Assembly (NCBI RefSeq): GCF_002924445.1
Contig: NZ_PIGG01000014.1
Span: 1 to 64,000, forward strand
Reading direction: 5' to 3'
Origin: Minwuia thermotolerans
Lineage (GTDB): Bacteria; Pseudomonadota; Alphaproteobacteria; Minwuiales; Minwuiaceae
DNA length: 64,000 nt
The position numbers and the translations under genes are program-made. Shown one piece after another: positions 1 through 8,395 of the stretch. The notes below the pieces were generated by a model. The model ran no database searches. It was given only the letters and a program-made list of their open reading frames with translations, and was not told the DNA's origin. The first letter of the stretch is position 1, and every line of letters starts with the position of its first letter.

Positions 1-93
1 GACATGGTTCTGAGGGGCGTTCCGATCCCGGACGAGCGCCTCGAGACGAGAGCGGTCATCCGGAGAAACTTCGAAGCTGATACCCGTGCGCAT
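1..93 (-). CDS. IS630-family transposase, N-terminal fragment (runs off the left edge)
   Basis: The minus strand reads from an ATG at 93 down to base 1 without a stop, giving 31 residues that begin MRTGISFEVS and contain RLEALVRDRNAPQNHV. This is the typical start of IS630-type transposases, in which RLxALVxDRNxPQKHV precedes the helix-turn-helix that recognises the element's ends. The DDE catalytic domain would lie beyond the window, so I cannot say whether the gene is intact. The identification rests on recognition of this N-terminal motif only. It is the sole sign of a mobile element in the window and sits just downstream of the stop codon of the CoA-transferase gene. Confidence 0.72.
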   Translation of the reverse strand, partial: MRTGISFEVSPDDRSRLEALVRDRNAPQNHV

Positions 94-177
94 GCCGCAG
101 ACTCGCACGCAAAGCCGACAAGGGGAATCCCCATCGGGACTCCACTGTCGGGTTCAATCCACTAGGTGAGAATCCCC
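1..177 (-). mobile_element. Right end of an IS630-type insertion sequence (partial)
   Basis: The transposase start at 93 leaves about 80 bases of leader before the CoA-transferase stop codon at 178-180. In this leader CCGAC and GTCGG form a stem-loop around 114-152, and the octamer GAATCCCC occurs twice (near 125 and 172). IS630 elements insert at TA dinucleotides; TA pairs at 165-166 and 179-180 are possible junctions. The other end of the element is outside the window, so the terminal inverted repeat cannot be checked. The outer limit given here is an inference. Confidence 0.5.
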
Positions 178-1380
178 CTACTCCGCCGCGACCGCTGACT
201 CCCCGCCCGCAACCGCGCCGCTGGCCCGGAAGCCGGCGATCTCGGCGTCCGAGTAGCCCCATTCGCCCAGGATCGCCGCGCCGTGCTCGCCGATGGCGGG
301 CGCGCGGGTGAACGGGCCGGGGCCGTCGATGCGCGGCTGGCCGGGAATGTGCGGCATGGGCACGGTCCCGGTCTGGGCGTGCTCGACCCAGGCGATGGCC
401 TCGACCGCCCTGACGTGCTCGTTCGCCATCAGGTCGCCATAGGTCTGGACGGGCGCGTTCATCAGCCCGGCCTCGGTCAGCGCCGCGGCCCAGTCGGCGG
501 TGGAGCGGGTGGCGAAGACCTCCCGGATCATGGGCATCAGCACGGCCTCGTTCTCCAGGCGCTTCTCGCGGCTGTCGAAGCGCGGGTCGTCCTTCCATTC
601 CGGCTTGCCCATGACGTCGCAGAGGGTGCGGTAGTGCGCCTCCCGCATCGCCGTGATGTTGATGAAGCCGTCGGTGGTCTCCATGGTGCCGACGGGCACG
701 TAGAGCGGCTGGCTCGGCCCCTTCTCCAGATGGAACTCCATGATCTTGGCGGCCTGGAAGGCGGCGGCCGACTGCATCAGGTTGTTGTCGATGTAACAGC
801 CCCCGCCGAAGCGGAACTTGCGCATCAGCGCCGTGGACAGCGCCTGGAAGCCGTAGAGGCCGGTGATGACGTCGACGGGGATCATGTTGAGCCGCTGGGG
901 CAGGCCGTCCTTGTCGCGGTTGACGGTCATCAGCCCCGAATAGGCCTGGATCACGGCGTCGGTCACGGGCCGGTTCGAATAGGGGCCCTGCTGGCCGAAG
1001 CCGGTCACCGAGAGGTAGATGACGTCGGGGTTGAATTCGCGCACCTGCTCGTAGCCGAGGCCGAATTTCGCCATCACGCCGGGGCGGAAGGCCTCCACGA
1101 TGACGTCGGCCTTCTCGGCGATGCGGCGCGCGACGCCTTGAGCGTCCGGGTTCTTCATGTCCATGGCCAGCGAGCGCTTGCCGCGGTTGAAGGCGATGGA
1201 ATGGGCGCACTGGTCGCCATAGACCGCGCCGAGCCCGCGTCCCCAGTCGCCCTCCGGCGGCTCCACCTTGATCACGTTGGCGCCGTGCTGGGCCAGCAGC
1301 ATGGTGGCGTGCGGGCCGGCGATGCCCTGGGTGAAGTCGAGCACGTTGACGCCGTCGAAGGCGCGGGGGTCGGTGGACAT
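178..1380 (-). CDS. CoA-transferase family III (CaiB/BaiF type)
   Basis: 400 residues, the usual length for family III CoA-transferases, which move CoA between an acyl-CoA donor and a carboxylic acid. The N-terminal region (GVNVLDFTQGIAGPHATMLL, DWGRGLG) and the segment IPVDVITGLYG fit the family. Asp170 lies where CaiB/formyl-CoA transferase have the catalytic aspartate that forms the acyl anhydride. The substrate cannot be told from sequence. The next gene upstream is an SDR dehydrogenase 42 bases away on the same strand, so the two may serve one acyl-CoA or carboxylate degradation route. The stop codon lies right at the presumed IS630 junction. Confidence 0.88.
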   Translation of the reverse strand: MSTDPRAFDGVNVLDFTQGIAGPHATMLLAQHGANVIKVEPPEGDWGRGLGAVYGDQCAHSIAFNRGKRSLAMDMKNPDAQGVARRIAEKADVIVEAFRPGVMAKFGLGYEQVREFNPDVIYLSVTGFGQQGPYSNRPVTDAVIQAYSGLMTVNRDKDGLPQRLNMIPVDVITGLYGFQALSTALMRKFRFGGGCYIDNNLMQSAAAFQAAKIMEFHLEKGPSQPLYVPVGTMETTDGFINITAMREAHYRTLCDVMGKPEWKDDPRFDSREKRLENEAVLMPMIREVFATRSTADWAAALTEAGLMNAPVQTYGDLMANEHVRAVEAIAWVEHAQTGTVPMPHIPGQPRIDGPGPFTRAPAIGEHGAAILGEWGYSDAEIAGFRASGAVAGGESAVAAE

Positions 1381-1422
1381 CGGGCGGTGATCCTCTCCTG
1401 ATTGGCGTTTTCTGTTTAGCGC

Positions 1423-2181
1423 CTAGTGGCTGCCGCCGTCGATACGGATGATCGCGCCGGTGGTGTAGCCGGCGTGCTCGGAGGCGAGATAGAGCGCGGC
1501 GCCGACGATCTCGTCGGGCTTGCCGCCGCGCTGCAGCGCGATGGAGCTGCGCGCGCGCGCCTCGAAGGCTTCCATGTCCCAGGCTTTCGAGATGTCGGTC
1601 AGGAACGGGCCGGGCATGATGCAGTTGACCCGCACGGTCGGGCCCAGCGCGTCGGCCATGGCCTCGGTCATGGCGTTCAGCCCCGCCTTGGCCGCGGCGT
1701 AGGTGATGATGTTCTTCTTCGGCCGGATCGCGGCCACCGAGGAGATATTGACGATTGCGCCGCCGCCGTCCGCGATCATGCGCTCGCCGATATTGGCCAT
1801 CAGGCGGAACGGCCCCTTCAGGTTGAGATCGAGGACCTTGTCGTAGAGCGTCTCGGTGATGCCGACGGGGCGGTCGTAGATCGGCGACATGCCGGCATTG
1901 TTGATCAGCACGTCGACCTTGCCGAATTCGTCATAAGCGGCGTCGGCGAGACGGTCGCAGTCCTCCCAGTCGGCGACATGGACGCCAAGCGGAAGCGCCT
2001 TCCGGCCCAGCGCGCGGATCTCGTCGGCCACGGCCTCGCAGTTCTCCAGCTTGCGGCTGGCGATGACCAGGTCGGCCCCCGCCTCGGCGAAGCCCAGCGC
2101 CATCTCGCGGCCCAGCCCGCGGCTGCCGCCGGTGATCACCACCACCTTGCCGGACATGTCGATGATGTGTTTCGCGGTCAT
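1423..2181 (-). CDS. Short-chain dehydrogenase/reductase (SDR), classical type
   Basis: 252 residues from the chosen start. The Rossmann cofactor motif TGGSRGLG is near residues 16-23, NNAG follows at mid-protein, and the catalytic Ser (NISSVAA) and Tyr-x3-Lys (YAAAKAG) are present, so it should be an active NAD(P)-dependent alcohol/ketone oxidoreductase. An in-frame extension to 2268 is possible, but the ATG at 2181 has a strong Shine-Dalgarno sequence (GGGGAGGGG) and begins at a typical SDR N-terminus, so I prefer it. It precedes the CoA-transferase gene in the same direction. The substrate is unknown. Confidence 0.88.
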   Translation of the reverse strand: MTAKHIIDMSGKVVVITGGSRGLGREMALGFAEAGADLVIASRKLENCEAVADEIRALGRKALPLGVHVADWEDCDRLADAAYDEFGKVDVLINNAGMSPIYDRPVGITETLYDKVLDLNLKGPFRLMANIGERMIADGGGAIVNISSVAAIRPKKNIITYAAAKAGLNAMTEAMADALGPTVRVNCIMPGPFLTDISKAWDMEAFEARARSSIALQRGGKPDEIVGAALYLASEHAGYTTGAIIRIDGGSH

Positions 2182-2277
2182 GGTCCCCTCCCCCGAGATT
2201 GACCGCGCCATTCTTTCAGGAAGCCGCGCGGCTGTCATGGGGGTCCCTCGATGGGCCTCCCCGAGCACGCATTCCCT

Positions 2278-2312
2278 GTCACCCCCGCCCCCCTGTGCGG
2301 GGGTCCGGGGAG
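2278..2312. repeat. GC-rich palindrome between convergent-spaced genes
   Basis: CCCCCGC and GCGGGGG form a stem separated by a short C-rich loop, followed by GTCCGGGG. It lies just past the stop of the aminopeptidase gene (minus strand) and ends against it. There is no T-run, so it is not a classical intrinsic terminator. It resembles the dispersed palindromic units common in alphaproteobacterial genomes, but no second copy is in the window. Confidence 0.4.
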
Positions 2313-2316
2313 CCGG

Positions 2317-4083
2317 TCAGATCGGCCGCGTCGCCTCGGTCAGCCAGTGGGCGGTGTCGGCATCGAGGGCGCCGAGCCTTTCGCGCACCCCGGCGTGATA
2401 GGCGTTGAGCCAGTCGCGCTCCGCCGCGGTCAGCAGGTCGGCGTCGATCAGGCGGCGGTCGATGGGCGCATGGGTCAGGGTCTCGAAGCCCAGGGTCTCG
2501 CGCTCGCCGCCCGGCGTCTCCACCGCGACCACCGTGACCAGGTTCTCGATGCGGATGCCGTATTCGCCGGTGCGGTAGTAGCCGGGCTCGTTGGAGACGA
2601 TCATGCCGGGCTCGAGCGGGACAGCGTTCGGCAGCTTGGAGATGCGCTGCGGCCCCTCGTGGACCGACAGATAGCTGCCGACGCCGTGGCCGGTGCCGTG
2701 GTCGAAGTCCAGTCCCGCCTGCCACAGCGGCAGGCGCGCCAGGGTGTCGAGCTGGCTGCCGGTCGTGCCCTTCGGGAAGCGCGCCGTGGCCAGCGCGATA
2801 TGGCCCTTGAGCACACGGGTGAAGCGCTCCCGCATCTCGGCGCTGGGCTCGCCGATGGCGACGGTGCGGGTGATGTCGGTGGTGCCGTCGAGATACTGCG
2901 CGCCGGAATCGACCAGGAAGAGCTCGCCCGCCCCCAGCGTGCGGTTGGTCTCCTCGGTCACCCGGTAGTGGACGATGGCGCCGTTGGGGCCGGAGCCGGA
3001 AATGGTATCGAAGGACAGGTCGCGCATCAGGTTGTCCTCGCGGCGGTAGCCCTCCAGCTTCTCCGCCGCGGTCATCTCGTCGACCGTGCCCGGCGCCTGC
3101 GCGTCCAGCCAGGCGAGGAACTTCGTCACCGCCGCGCCGTCGCGGACATGGGCGGCGCGGGCGCCGGCGATCTCGGCTTCGTTCTTGCGCGCCTTGGGCA
3201 GCGCGGTGGGATCGCTCCCCCGGACCAGTTTCGCGCCCGCGGCGGCGAGGCGCTCGGTGACGGCGGCGACGGCGGTGGCCTTGTCCACCAGCACGGTCCT
3301 GTCCGCCAGCCGATCGAGCCCGTCCAGGAAGTCGCCCGGCGCATGACGGCGCACCTCCCCGCCCAGATGCGCGATGGTCGCGTCCGACAGCTTCTCCGGC
3401 GCCATGTAGAGATCGACCGCCGCGTCGGCGTGCAGAATGGCGAAACCGAGCGGCAGCGGCGTACGGGGGACGTCGCCGCCGCGGATGTTGAGCAGCCAGG
3501 CGAAGGACTCCGGCAGTGTCAGCACGGCGGCGTCGACGCCCTTCCCGGCCAGTTCCGCGGCGATCTCCGCGCGCTTCTCGGCCGACGGCCTGCCGGCGAA
3601 CCTGTCTTCGTGGGGCACGACCGGCGCCATGGGCGCGGCGGGGCGTTCGGTCCAGATGGCGTCCACCGGATTGCGGTCCACGGGAACCAGCGCGGCCCCG
3701 GCGGCATCGGCGGCCTTCGCCAGGCGCTTCAGCCCTTCCTCCGTGTGCAGCCAGGGGTCGTAGCCCAGCCGGTCCCCGGCCTTCAGCGCTTCCCGCAGCC
3801 AGTCGCCCGCGGGCTCCTCGGTGATGTGGCGCGGCTCGAAGAGGTCCAGGTCGACCTGGTCGCGCACCTGCAGGGTATAGCGGCCATCGACGAAAACGGC
3901 GGCGCGGTCGTCCAGCACGATGGCGAAACCCGCGGAACCGGTGAAGCCGGTCAGCCAGGCCAGGCGCTCGGCCGAGGCCGGCACCCATTCGCCGAAATGC
4001 TCGTCATTGCGCGGAACGATGAAGCCGTTGATCTGCTGCGCCGCCAGTTCCGCCCGCAGCCGGCCGATCCGTTGCTTCGTCAT
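2317..4083 (-). CDS. Xaa-Pro aminopeptidase (M24B, three-domain type)
   Basis: 588 residues, the length of the long, eukaryote-like aminopeptidase P (three domains: two creatinase-N-like domains, then the M24 pita-bread catalytic domain). The dimetal site can be read as DSGAQYLDGTTDITRT (two Asp), HGTGHGVGSYLSVHEGP (His) and ENLVTVV (Glu). It should remove an N-terminal residue next to proline, in the cytoplasm. Its start overlaps the end of prmA by 4 bases (ATGA), so the two are translationally coupled. Position downstream of a peptide-type ABC importer fits a role in using imported peptides, but that is inference. Confidence 0.92.
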   Translation of the reverse strand: MTKQRIGRLRAELAAQQINGFIVPRNDEHFGEWVPASAERLAWLTGFTGSAGFAIVLDDRAAVFVDGRYTLQVRDQVDLDLFEPRHITEEPAGDWLREALKAGDRLGYDPWLHTEEGLKRLAKAADAAGAALVPVDRNPVDAIWTERPAAPMAPVVPHEDRFAGRPSAEKRAEIAAELAGKGVDAAVLTLPESFAWLLNIRGGDVPRTPLPLGFAILHADAAVDLYMAPEKLSDATIAHLGGEVRRHAPGDFLDGLDRLADRTVLVDKATAVAAVTERLAAAGAKLVRGSDPTALPKARKNEAEIAGARAAHVRDGAAVTKFLAWLDAQAPGTVDEMTAAEKLEGYRREDNLMRDLSFDTISGSGPNGAIVHYRVTEETNRTLGAGELFLVDSGAQYLDGTTDITRTVAIGEPSAEMRERFTRVLKGHIALATARFPKGTTGSQLDTLARLPLWQAGLDFDHGTGHGVGSYLSVHEGPQRISKLPNAVPLEPGMIVSNEPGYYRTGEYGIRIENLVTVVAVETPGGERETLGFETLTHAPIDRRLIDADLLTAAERDWLNAYHAGVRERLGALDADTAHWLTEATRPI

Positions 4084-4928
4084 CGTCTCTCCCCCGGGCG
4101 GTGGAGACGCAGCGCGCTCCAGCCGTTTTCACGCCAGTGCTCTGCCAGCACCAGCCCTTCCATGCGATAGCGTGACATGACCATCGGCATCTGCCGGGTC
4201 AATAGTCCCGCCAGGATCAGATCCCCGCCCGGCGCGACCCGGGCGGCGATGCCGCCGGCCATGTCGACCAGCGGCCGCGCCAGGATGTTGGCGAAGACCA
4301 GGTCATAGGGCCCGCGCGCCGCGACCCAGCGCTGGCGGACGCCGTCGGCGACTTCGAAGCGGCAGCGGTGGGCGGCGTCGTTGATCCAGGCGTTCTCGCG
4401 CGCCACCTCGACCGAGCGGCGATCGATGTCGGTGCCGGTGCAGACGGCGCCGGTCAGGCGAGCCGCGGCGATGGCCAGAATGCCCGCCCCCGTGCCGACG
4501 TCGAGCACGCGGCAGATGGGGCGGCGGCGCGCGACGCCCTGCAACAGCGTCAGACAGCCCGAGGTGCTTTCGTGGCGGCCGGTGCCGAAGGCCTGACCGG
4601 CCTCGATCACCAGGTCGATGATCCCGGCTGGCGGCGGCGAGTCCCAGCCGCCGCGGATGTGGAAGCGGCCGATACGGATGGCCGGCAAGGCGGCCTGCGA
4701 CTGGGCCACCCAGTCCTGCTCGACCAGCGGCTGGATCGTGGTCTCGCCCGGCAGCGGCCATTCGGCGGGCTCGTGATCCAGGATCGCCTCGACGCGCCAG
4801 CGTCCGTCGTCGGCGCGGAACACCGCCGTCGACAGCGGCAGTTCGCCCAGCGCCCGGTCGATGTCCTCCAGGCTGGCCAGGTCGGTGAGCGTCACCGCCT
4901 GCCAGTAGCCGTCCGTTCCGTCATTCAT
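4080..4928 (-). CDS. prmA: Ribosomal protein L11 methyltransferase PrmA
   Basis: 282 residues. The PrmA signature GQAFGTGRHEST (about 111-122) is followed by the SAM-binding motif DVGTGAGILA (143-152) and NILARPL (near 215). These are the hallmarks of the enzyme that trimethylates ribosomal protein L11. The start overlaps the upstream DUF1194 gene by 8 bases, and the stop overlaps the start of the aminopeptidase gene by 4, so it sits in a tightly coupled chain. PrmA next to a long-form aminopeptidase P is common in alphaproteobacteria. Confidence 0.93.
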   Translation of the reverse strand: MNDGTDGYWQAVTLTDLASLEDIDRALGELPLSTAVFRADDGRWRVEAILDHEPAEWPLPGETTIQPLVEQDWVAQSQAALPAIRIGRFHIRGGWDSPPPAGIIDLVIEAGQAFGTGRHESTSGCLTLLQGVARRRPICRVLDVGTGAGILAIAAARLTGAVCTGTDIDRRSVEVARENAWINDAAHRCRFEVADGVRQRWVAARGPYDLVFANILARPLVDMAGGIAARVAPGGDLILAGLLTRQMPMVMSRYRMEGLVLAEHWRENGWSALRLHRPGERR

Positions 4929-5643
4929 AATGGCGTCGTCCGCTGTCCTCGAAGGCGATGGGCGTGCCCAGGATCTCCCGCACCAGCTTCAGGCGGATGG
5001 CCCGGGCGAAATCGACATAGTCCGTCGCCGTGACCAGAAAAGCCCCGGGGCCGACGATGACGTCGGAGCGGAAATAGTGATCCAGCCGCGGCTCCTCGTT
5101 CAGGATGGCGACGGCATTGATCTGCACCCCGGCGCTGCGGGCCAGTTCCCGCGCCTCGGTCGGCAGCCGGCCTTCGTTGGAGCCGCCATCGCCGGAAATG
5201 TCGATGACGTGGCGCAGTGCCGCGTGCTCGAGCTCCGCCAGCAGGGCCACGCCATGCGCCATGGCCTCGCCCAGCGCGGTGCGGCCGCCGACCACCTGCC
5301 GTCCGGTCGCGGAAATGCGGTTGGCGAGCCGGTCGGCGTCCGCCTGCTCCCGGATCAGAATCCACGGGATGACCTGCGCCTGGGCGCCGGCGCCCGACCA
5401 CTGCACCAGGGTAACCGCCAGGCCGCGCGGCGCGCCGGTCAGGATGGCGTATTGCACCGACGGATGGCGGAAGGCCGTCGCCAGCCCCGCCATCTGCAGC
5501 CGGAATTCGCCATTGTCGACGCTGGTCGAGGTGTCGACCGACAGCACCAGCGCCATGTCGATCCGCTCCTGCGCGGCGGCGGGCGCGGGAAGCGCGGCAA
5601 GAAGGAGCGCGAGACCGGACAGCCATCCGACAGCCCGCCTCAT
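4921..5643 (-). CDS. DUF1194 secreted von Willebrand A-like protein
   Basis: 240 residues. The start at 5643 gives a clear signal peptide (MRRAVGWLSGLALLLAALPAPAAAQ split by a hydrophobic core, with cleavage after AAAQ). The mature protein starts with LVLSVDTSTSVDNGEF, a MIDAS-like DxSxS metal site typical of von Willebrand A folds, and continues with HVIDISGDGGSNEG, another MIDAS element. DUF1194 proteins are exported and have no settled function. The first 4 bases overlap the end of the upstream methyltransferase gene (ATGA). A longer in-frame reading to 6240 exists but only covers that methyltransferase gene in another frame. Confidence 0.86.
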   Translation of the reverse strand: MRRAVGWLSGLALLLAALPAPAAAQERIDMALVLSVDTSTSVDNGEFRLQMAGLATAFRHPSVQYAILTGAPRGLAVTLVQWSGAGAQAQVIPWILIREQADADRLANRISATGRQVVGGRTALGEAMAHGVALLAELEHAALRHVIDISGDGGSNEGRLPTEARELARSAGVQINAVAILNEEPRLDHYFRSDVIVGPGAFLVTATDYVDFARAIRLKLVREILGTPIAFEDSGRRHYE

Positions 5644-6476
5644 CGGGGCTTCAGATGGGCCCAGAGATGCCATCCCATCAAACGCCCGCCCGGCCAGTTG
5701 GTCACCGGCAGGGGCGGCGCGTACATGAAGCGCTTGTAGGTCCGCGTCACGCGGAAATGGGGGAAGTCCTTCTCCAGTTCCGCGCGGTCGTAGACCTTGC
5801 TGTAGGGATTGCCGGCGCCGTCGGTACTTCGGTGGATAAAGTTCGACATCTTCAGATATTCGCCGAGCCCGGCCTGTTTCGCGTTGTCGTAGTGCTCGGC
5901 GTAGATGCCGGAGCCGCGCATGCCCATCGTCATCATGGCAGCGAGCCCGAGGCGGCGCAGCACGGCGATCGCCAGCAGGTAGTTCAGCGACCACTTCGCG
6001 TACATCATGACCACCAGTTCGCCATCGTCGCGGATCAGGCGGCGCAGTTCCTTTTCGGCCGTCGCAATATCCGGCACGTGGTGCAGCACGCCATGGCTGA
6101 AGATGATGTCGAAGCTGTCGTCCGGATAGGGCGCGTCCAGGATCGAACCCTGCCTGATCTCGTCGAAGGGCAGGCCGCGCAGGCCGAGGCGCGTGCGGGT
6201 TCGGTCGACGGCCTCGTTGGTCAGGTCCAGACCCGACCATTCGCCGCCGCGGCGGATGATCTGTTCGGAATCCGCGCCCTGCCCCAGGCCGATCTCCAGC
6301 ACCTTCTTGCCGCGCCAGTCGATGGCGTCGAGGCAGCCCAGGATGTGGCCTTCCTTGGCGTAGCGGAAGGCGTCGTAACGGTCGAAGAAGTCGAGATAGT
6401 CGTCCTTCAGCCCGCCGACCTGATGATCGCCGCAGGGGTGCGTCTCCCAGAAATCGGCGACTTGAGCTTCGTTCAT
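5640..6476 (-). CDS. Class I SAM-dependent methyltransferase
   Basis: 278 residues. The SAM-binding motif is VLEIGLGQGADSEQ (about residues 60-73), followed by the acidic motif II (WSGLDLTNEA) and FSHGVLHHVPD, which is motif IV of the UbiE/Methyltransf_11 kind. The N-terminal WETHPCGDHQ is found in a subgroup of uncharacterised small-molecule methyltransferases. The gene lies 11 bases downstream of the asparagine-synthase-type amidotransferase and overlaps the DUF1194 gene, so it is probably cotranscribed with both. Substrate unknown; a modification step on an AsnB-made amide or on a glycan is conceivable. Confidence 0.85.
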   Translation of the reverse strand: MNEAQVADFWETHPCGDHQVGGLKDDYLDFFDRYDAFRYAKEGHILGCLDAIDWRGKKVLEIGLGQGADSEQIIRRGGEWSGLDLTNEAVDRTRTRLGLRGLPFDEIRQGSILDAPYPDDSFDIIFSHGVLHHVPDIATAEKELRRLIRDDGELVVMMYAKWSLNYLLAIAVLRRLGLAAMMTMGMRGSGIYAEHYDNAKQAGLGEYLKMSNFIHRSTDGAGNPYSKVYDRAELEKDFPHFRVTRTYKRFMYAPPLPVTNWPGGRLMGWHLWAHLKPR

Positions 6477-6487
6477 CCGGCGGGGCC

Positions 6488-8377
6488 TCAGGGGTTCAGG
6501 GCATAGCGGCGCAGGAACAGTTCCAGCGTGACGAGCGTCCAGATCAGCTTTTCGTGATTCTGACGGCCCTGTTCGTGGTCGTCCAGTATCCGGGCCAGCT
6601 CCGTCCCTTCGTAGAACACCGCCGAGCGGCTGTCAGCCCCGGCAAGATGGTCGCGCACCCAGTCGCGCATGGTGGTGCGGAACCATTCGTTCACCGGTAC
6701 GCGGAAACCGACCTTGGGCCGCTCCAGGATTTCGCGCGGCAGGATGCGGCGCATGCCTTCGCGCAGCAGCCATTTGTCCTCGCCGCCGCGGATGCGGCAG
6801 TCGTCGGGCAGGCTGGCGACCAGTTCCGCCAGTTCGTGGTCCATGAAGGGCATGCGCGCCTCGATCGAGGCCGCCATGGTCATGCGGTCGCCACGCTCCA
6901 GCAGGTTGTCGGGCAGCCAGGAGGTCTGATCGAAATGCTGCAGCCGCCGGAGCGGACTCGCGCCTTCACGGACCTCGAAGGGGGTGGGGTCGAGCCCGGC
7001 CGGTTCGATGCCGGCCTTCAGCAGCCGCGCCAGCGCCTTCGGCCCCAGCACCCCGAACCAACGCGGGAAGCGGTCGCGCACATCCCGCTCCGACAGACTG
7101 TCGAACAGCGTCTTGATGCGGCGGAAGCGGTAGGGGAGCGCGGCGACCACGGGCCGGACCAGGCCTTCATGCAGGACGCCCGGCATCAGCGCGTGATAAC
7201 GCGCAGCGTGACGCTCGGCGCGGTGCTTCGGATAGCCGGCCAGGATCTCGTCCGAGCCTTCGCCGGTCAGCACCATCTTCACCGACTTGCGGGCCTCGGC
7301 CGACAGCAGGTGAATGGGGATGTCGGAGGGCTCGGCCACCGGCGCATCGCGAAAGCCGATGAGCTCGGGCAGCCAGTCCATCAGCGTGTCCGCCGAGACC
7401 TCCAGTTCGTGATGGCGCGTGCCGAACTGCCCCGCGATCTGGCGGGCGTAGCCGAGTTCGCTGTATTCGCCCTCGGCGAAGCCGACGGAGAAGGTGTTGA
7501 CCGGCGGCCCGCTCACCCGGCTCATCAGCGCGACGATAGCCGAACTGTCGATGCCGCCCGAGAGGAACGCGCCGAAGGGCACATCGGCGATCATGCGCAG
7601 TGAGACGGCTTCCTGCAGCTTGTCCATGAAGGCGGCTACCGGATCGCCCCCGGCGGCGCGCGGCTCGACCCGGCTGTCCGGCGTCGTCCAGTAACGGCTG
7701 ACCGTGACTTCACCGCCCTCGCAGACGGCGATGCTCGCGGGCGGCAGCTTCTCGATCCCTTCGAAGAAGGTATGCGGGCCGGGCACGTAACGGTAGTTCA
7801 GGTAATGCGGCAGAACCGAGCGGTCGAGCCGCGCCTCGACACCCGGCGCAGACAGCAGCGCCTTGATCTCGGAAGCGCAGTAGAATCCGCCCTCCGGCCG
7901 CCGCGCGAGGAACACGGGCTTCTTGCCGAAGCGGTCGCGGACGACCGTCATGCGGCCCTGCTCATGCTCCCAGATGATGTGGGCGAACATGCCCCGCAGC
8001 CGCTCTGCCGATCCCGGTCCCCATTCGGCGTGCGCCGCGAGTACGACCTCGGTGTCGGAAGTGGTCCGGAAGGCGTGGCCCAGCGCCGCCAGTTCCGTGC
8101 GCAGGGCCTGGAAATTGTAGACCTCGCCATTGAAGACGATCGACAGCCGCCGCCCGTCGGGCGCGGTGTAATGCATTGGCTGGTCGCCGGTCGAGAGATC
8201 GATGATCGCCAGCCGTCGGTGACCCAGCGCTCCCTGCCATGCGCCGTCGGGACTGGTCGCCAGCAGCGCGCCCTCGCCGTCCGGACCGCGATGGGCGATC
8301 CGGTCGGTCATGGCCTTCAGCGCTGCGGCGCCGGGCGCGGAGCCGGCCGGCAGATACCAGCCGGCGATACCGCACAT
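6488..8377 (-). CDS. asnB: Asparagine synthase (glutamine-hydrolysing) or related amidotransferase
   Basis: 629 residues. It starts MCGIAGWY, so the N-terminal nucleophile Cys2 of the class II glutamine amidotransferase domain is present. RIAHRGPDGEG and FNGEVYNF follow. The C-terminal synthetase domain has the ATP pyrophosphatase loop LSGGIDSS near residue 270 and GEGSDEILAGYPKH. It should use glutamine and ATP to amidate a carboxylate, aspartate in the classic case. Many such enzymes sit in glycan or peptide clusters and act on other carboxylates. Here it lies between an oligopeptide-type transporter and a methyltransferase, so a non-housekeeping role is possible. Confidence 0.92.
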   Translation of the reverse strand: MCGIAGWYLPAGSAPGAAALKAMTDRIAHRGPDGEGALLATSPDGAWQGALGHRRLAIIDLSTGDQPMHYTAPDGRRLSIVFNGEVYNFQALRTELAALGHAFRTTSDTEVVLAAHAEWGPGSAERLRGMFAHIIWEHEQGRMTVVRDRFGKKPVFLARRPEGGFYCASEIKALLSAPGVEARLDRSVLPHYLNYRYVPGPHTFFEGIEKLPPASIAVCEGGEVTVSRYWTTPDSRVEPRAAGGDPVAAFMDKLQEAVSLRMIADVPFGAFLSGGIDSSAIVALMSRVSGPPVNTFSVGFAEGEYSELGYARQIAGQFGTRHHELEVSADTLMDWLPELIGFRDAPVAEPSDIPIHLLSAEARKSVKMVLTGEGSDEILAGYPKHRAERHAARYHALMPGVLHEGLVRPVVAALPYRFRRIKTLFDSLSERDVRDRFPRWFGVLGPKALARLLKAGIEPAGLDPTPFEVREGASPLRRLQHFDQTSWLPDNLLERGDRMTMAASIEARMPFMDHELAELVASLPDDCRIRGGEDKWLLREGMRRILPREILERPKVGFRVPVNEWFRTTMRDWVRDHLAGADSRSAVFYEGTELARILDDHEQGRQNHEKLIWTLVTLELFLRRYALNP

Positions 8378-8395
8378 GCTGCGCCTGCCTTGCCG

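Noticed and set aside
4-165. Short plus-strand open frame at the left edge (about 53 codons)
   Set aside because: It is the antisense of the IS630 transposase start and its leader; no ribosome site or known motif.
2278-2312. Terminator for the aminopeptidase gene
   Set aside because: The palindrome has no T-run on the minus strand, so I list it as a repeat only.
4921-6240. Extended reading of the DUF1194 gene to 439 residues
   Set aside because: The upstream portion overlaps the methyltransferase gene out of frame; a clear signal peptide starts at 5643.
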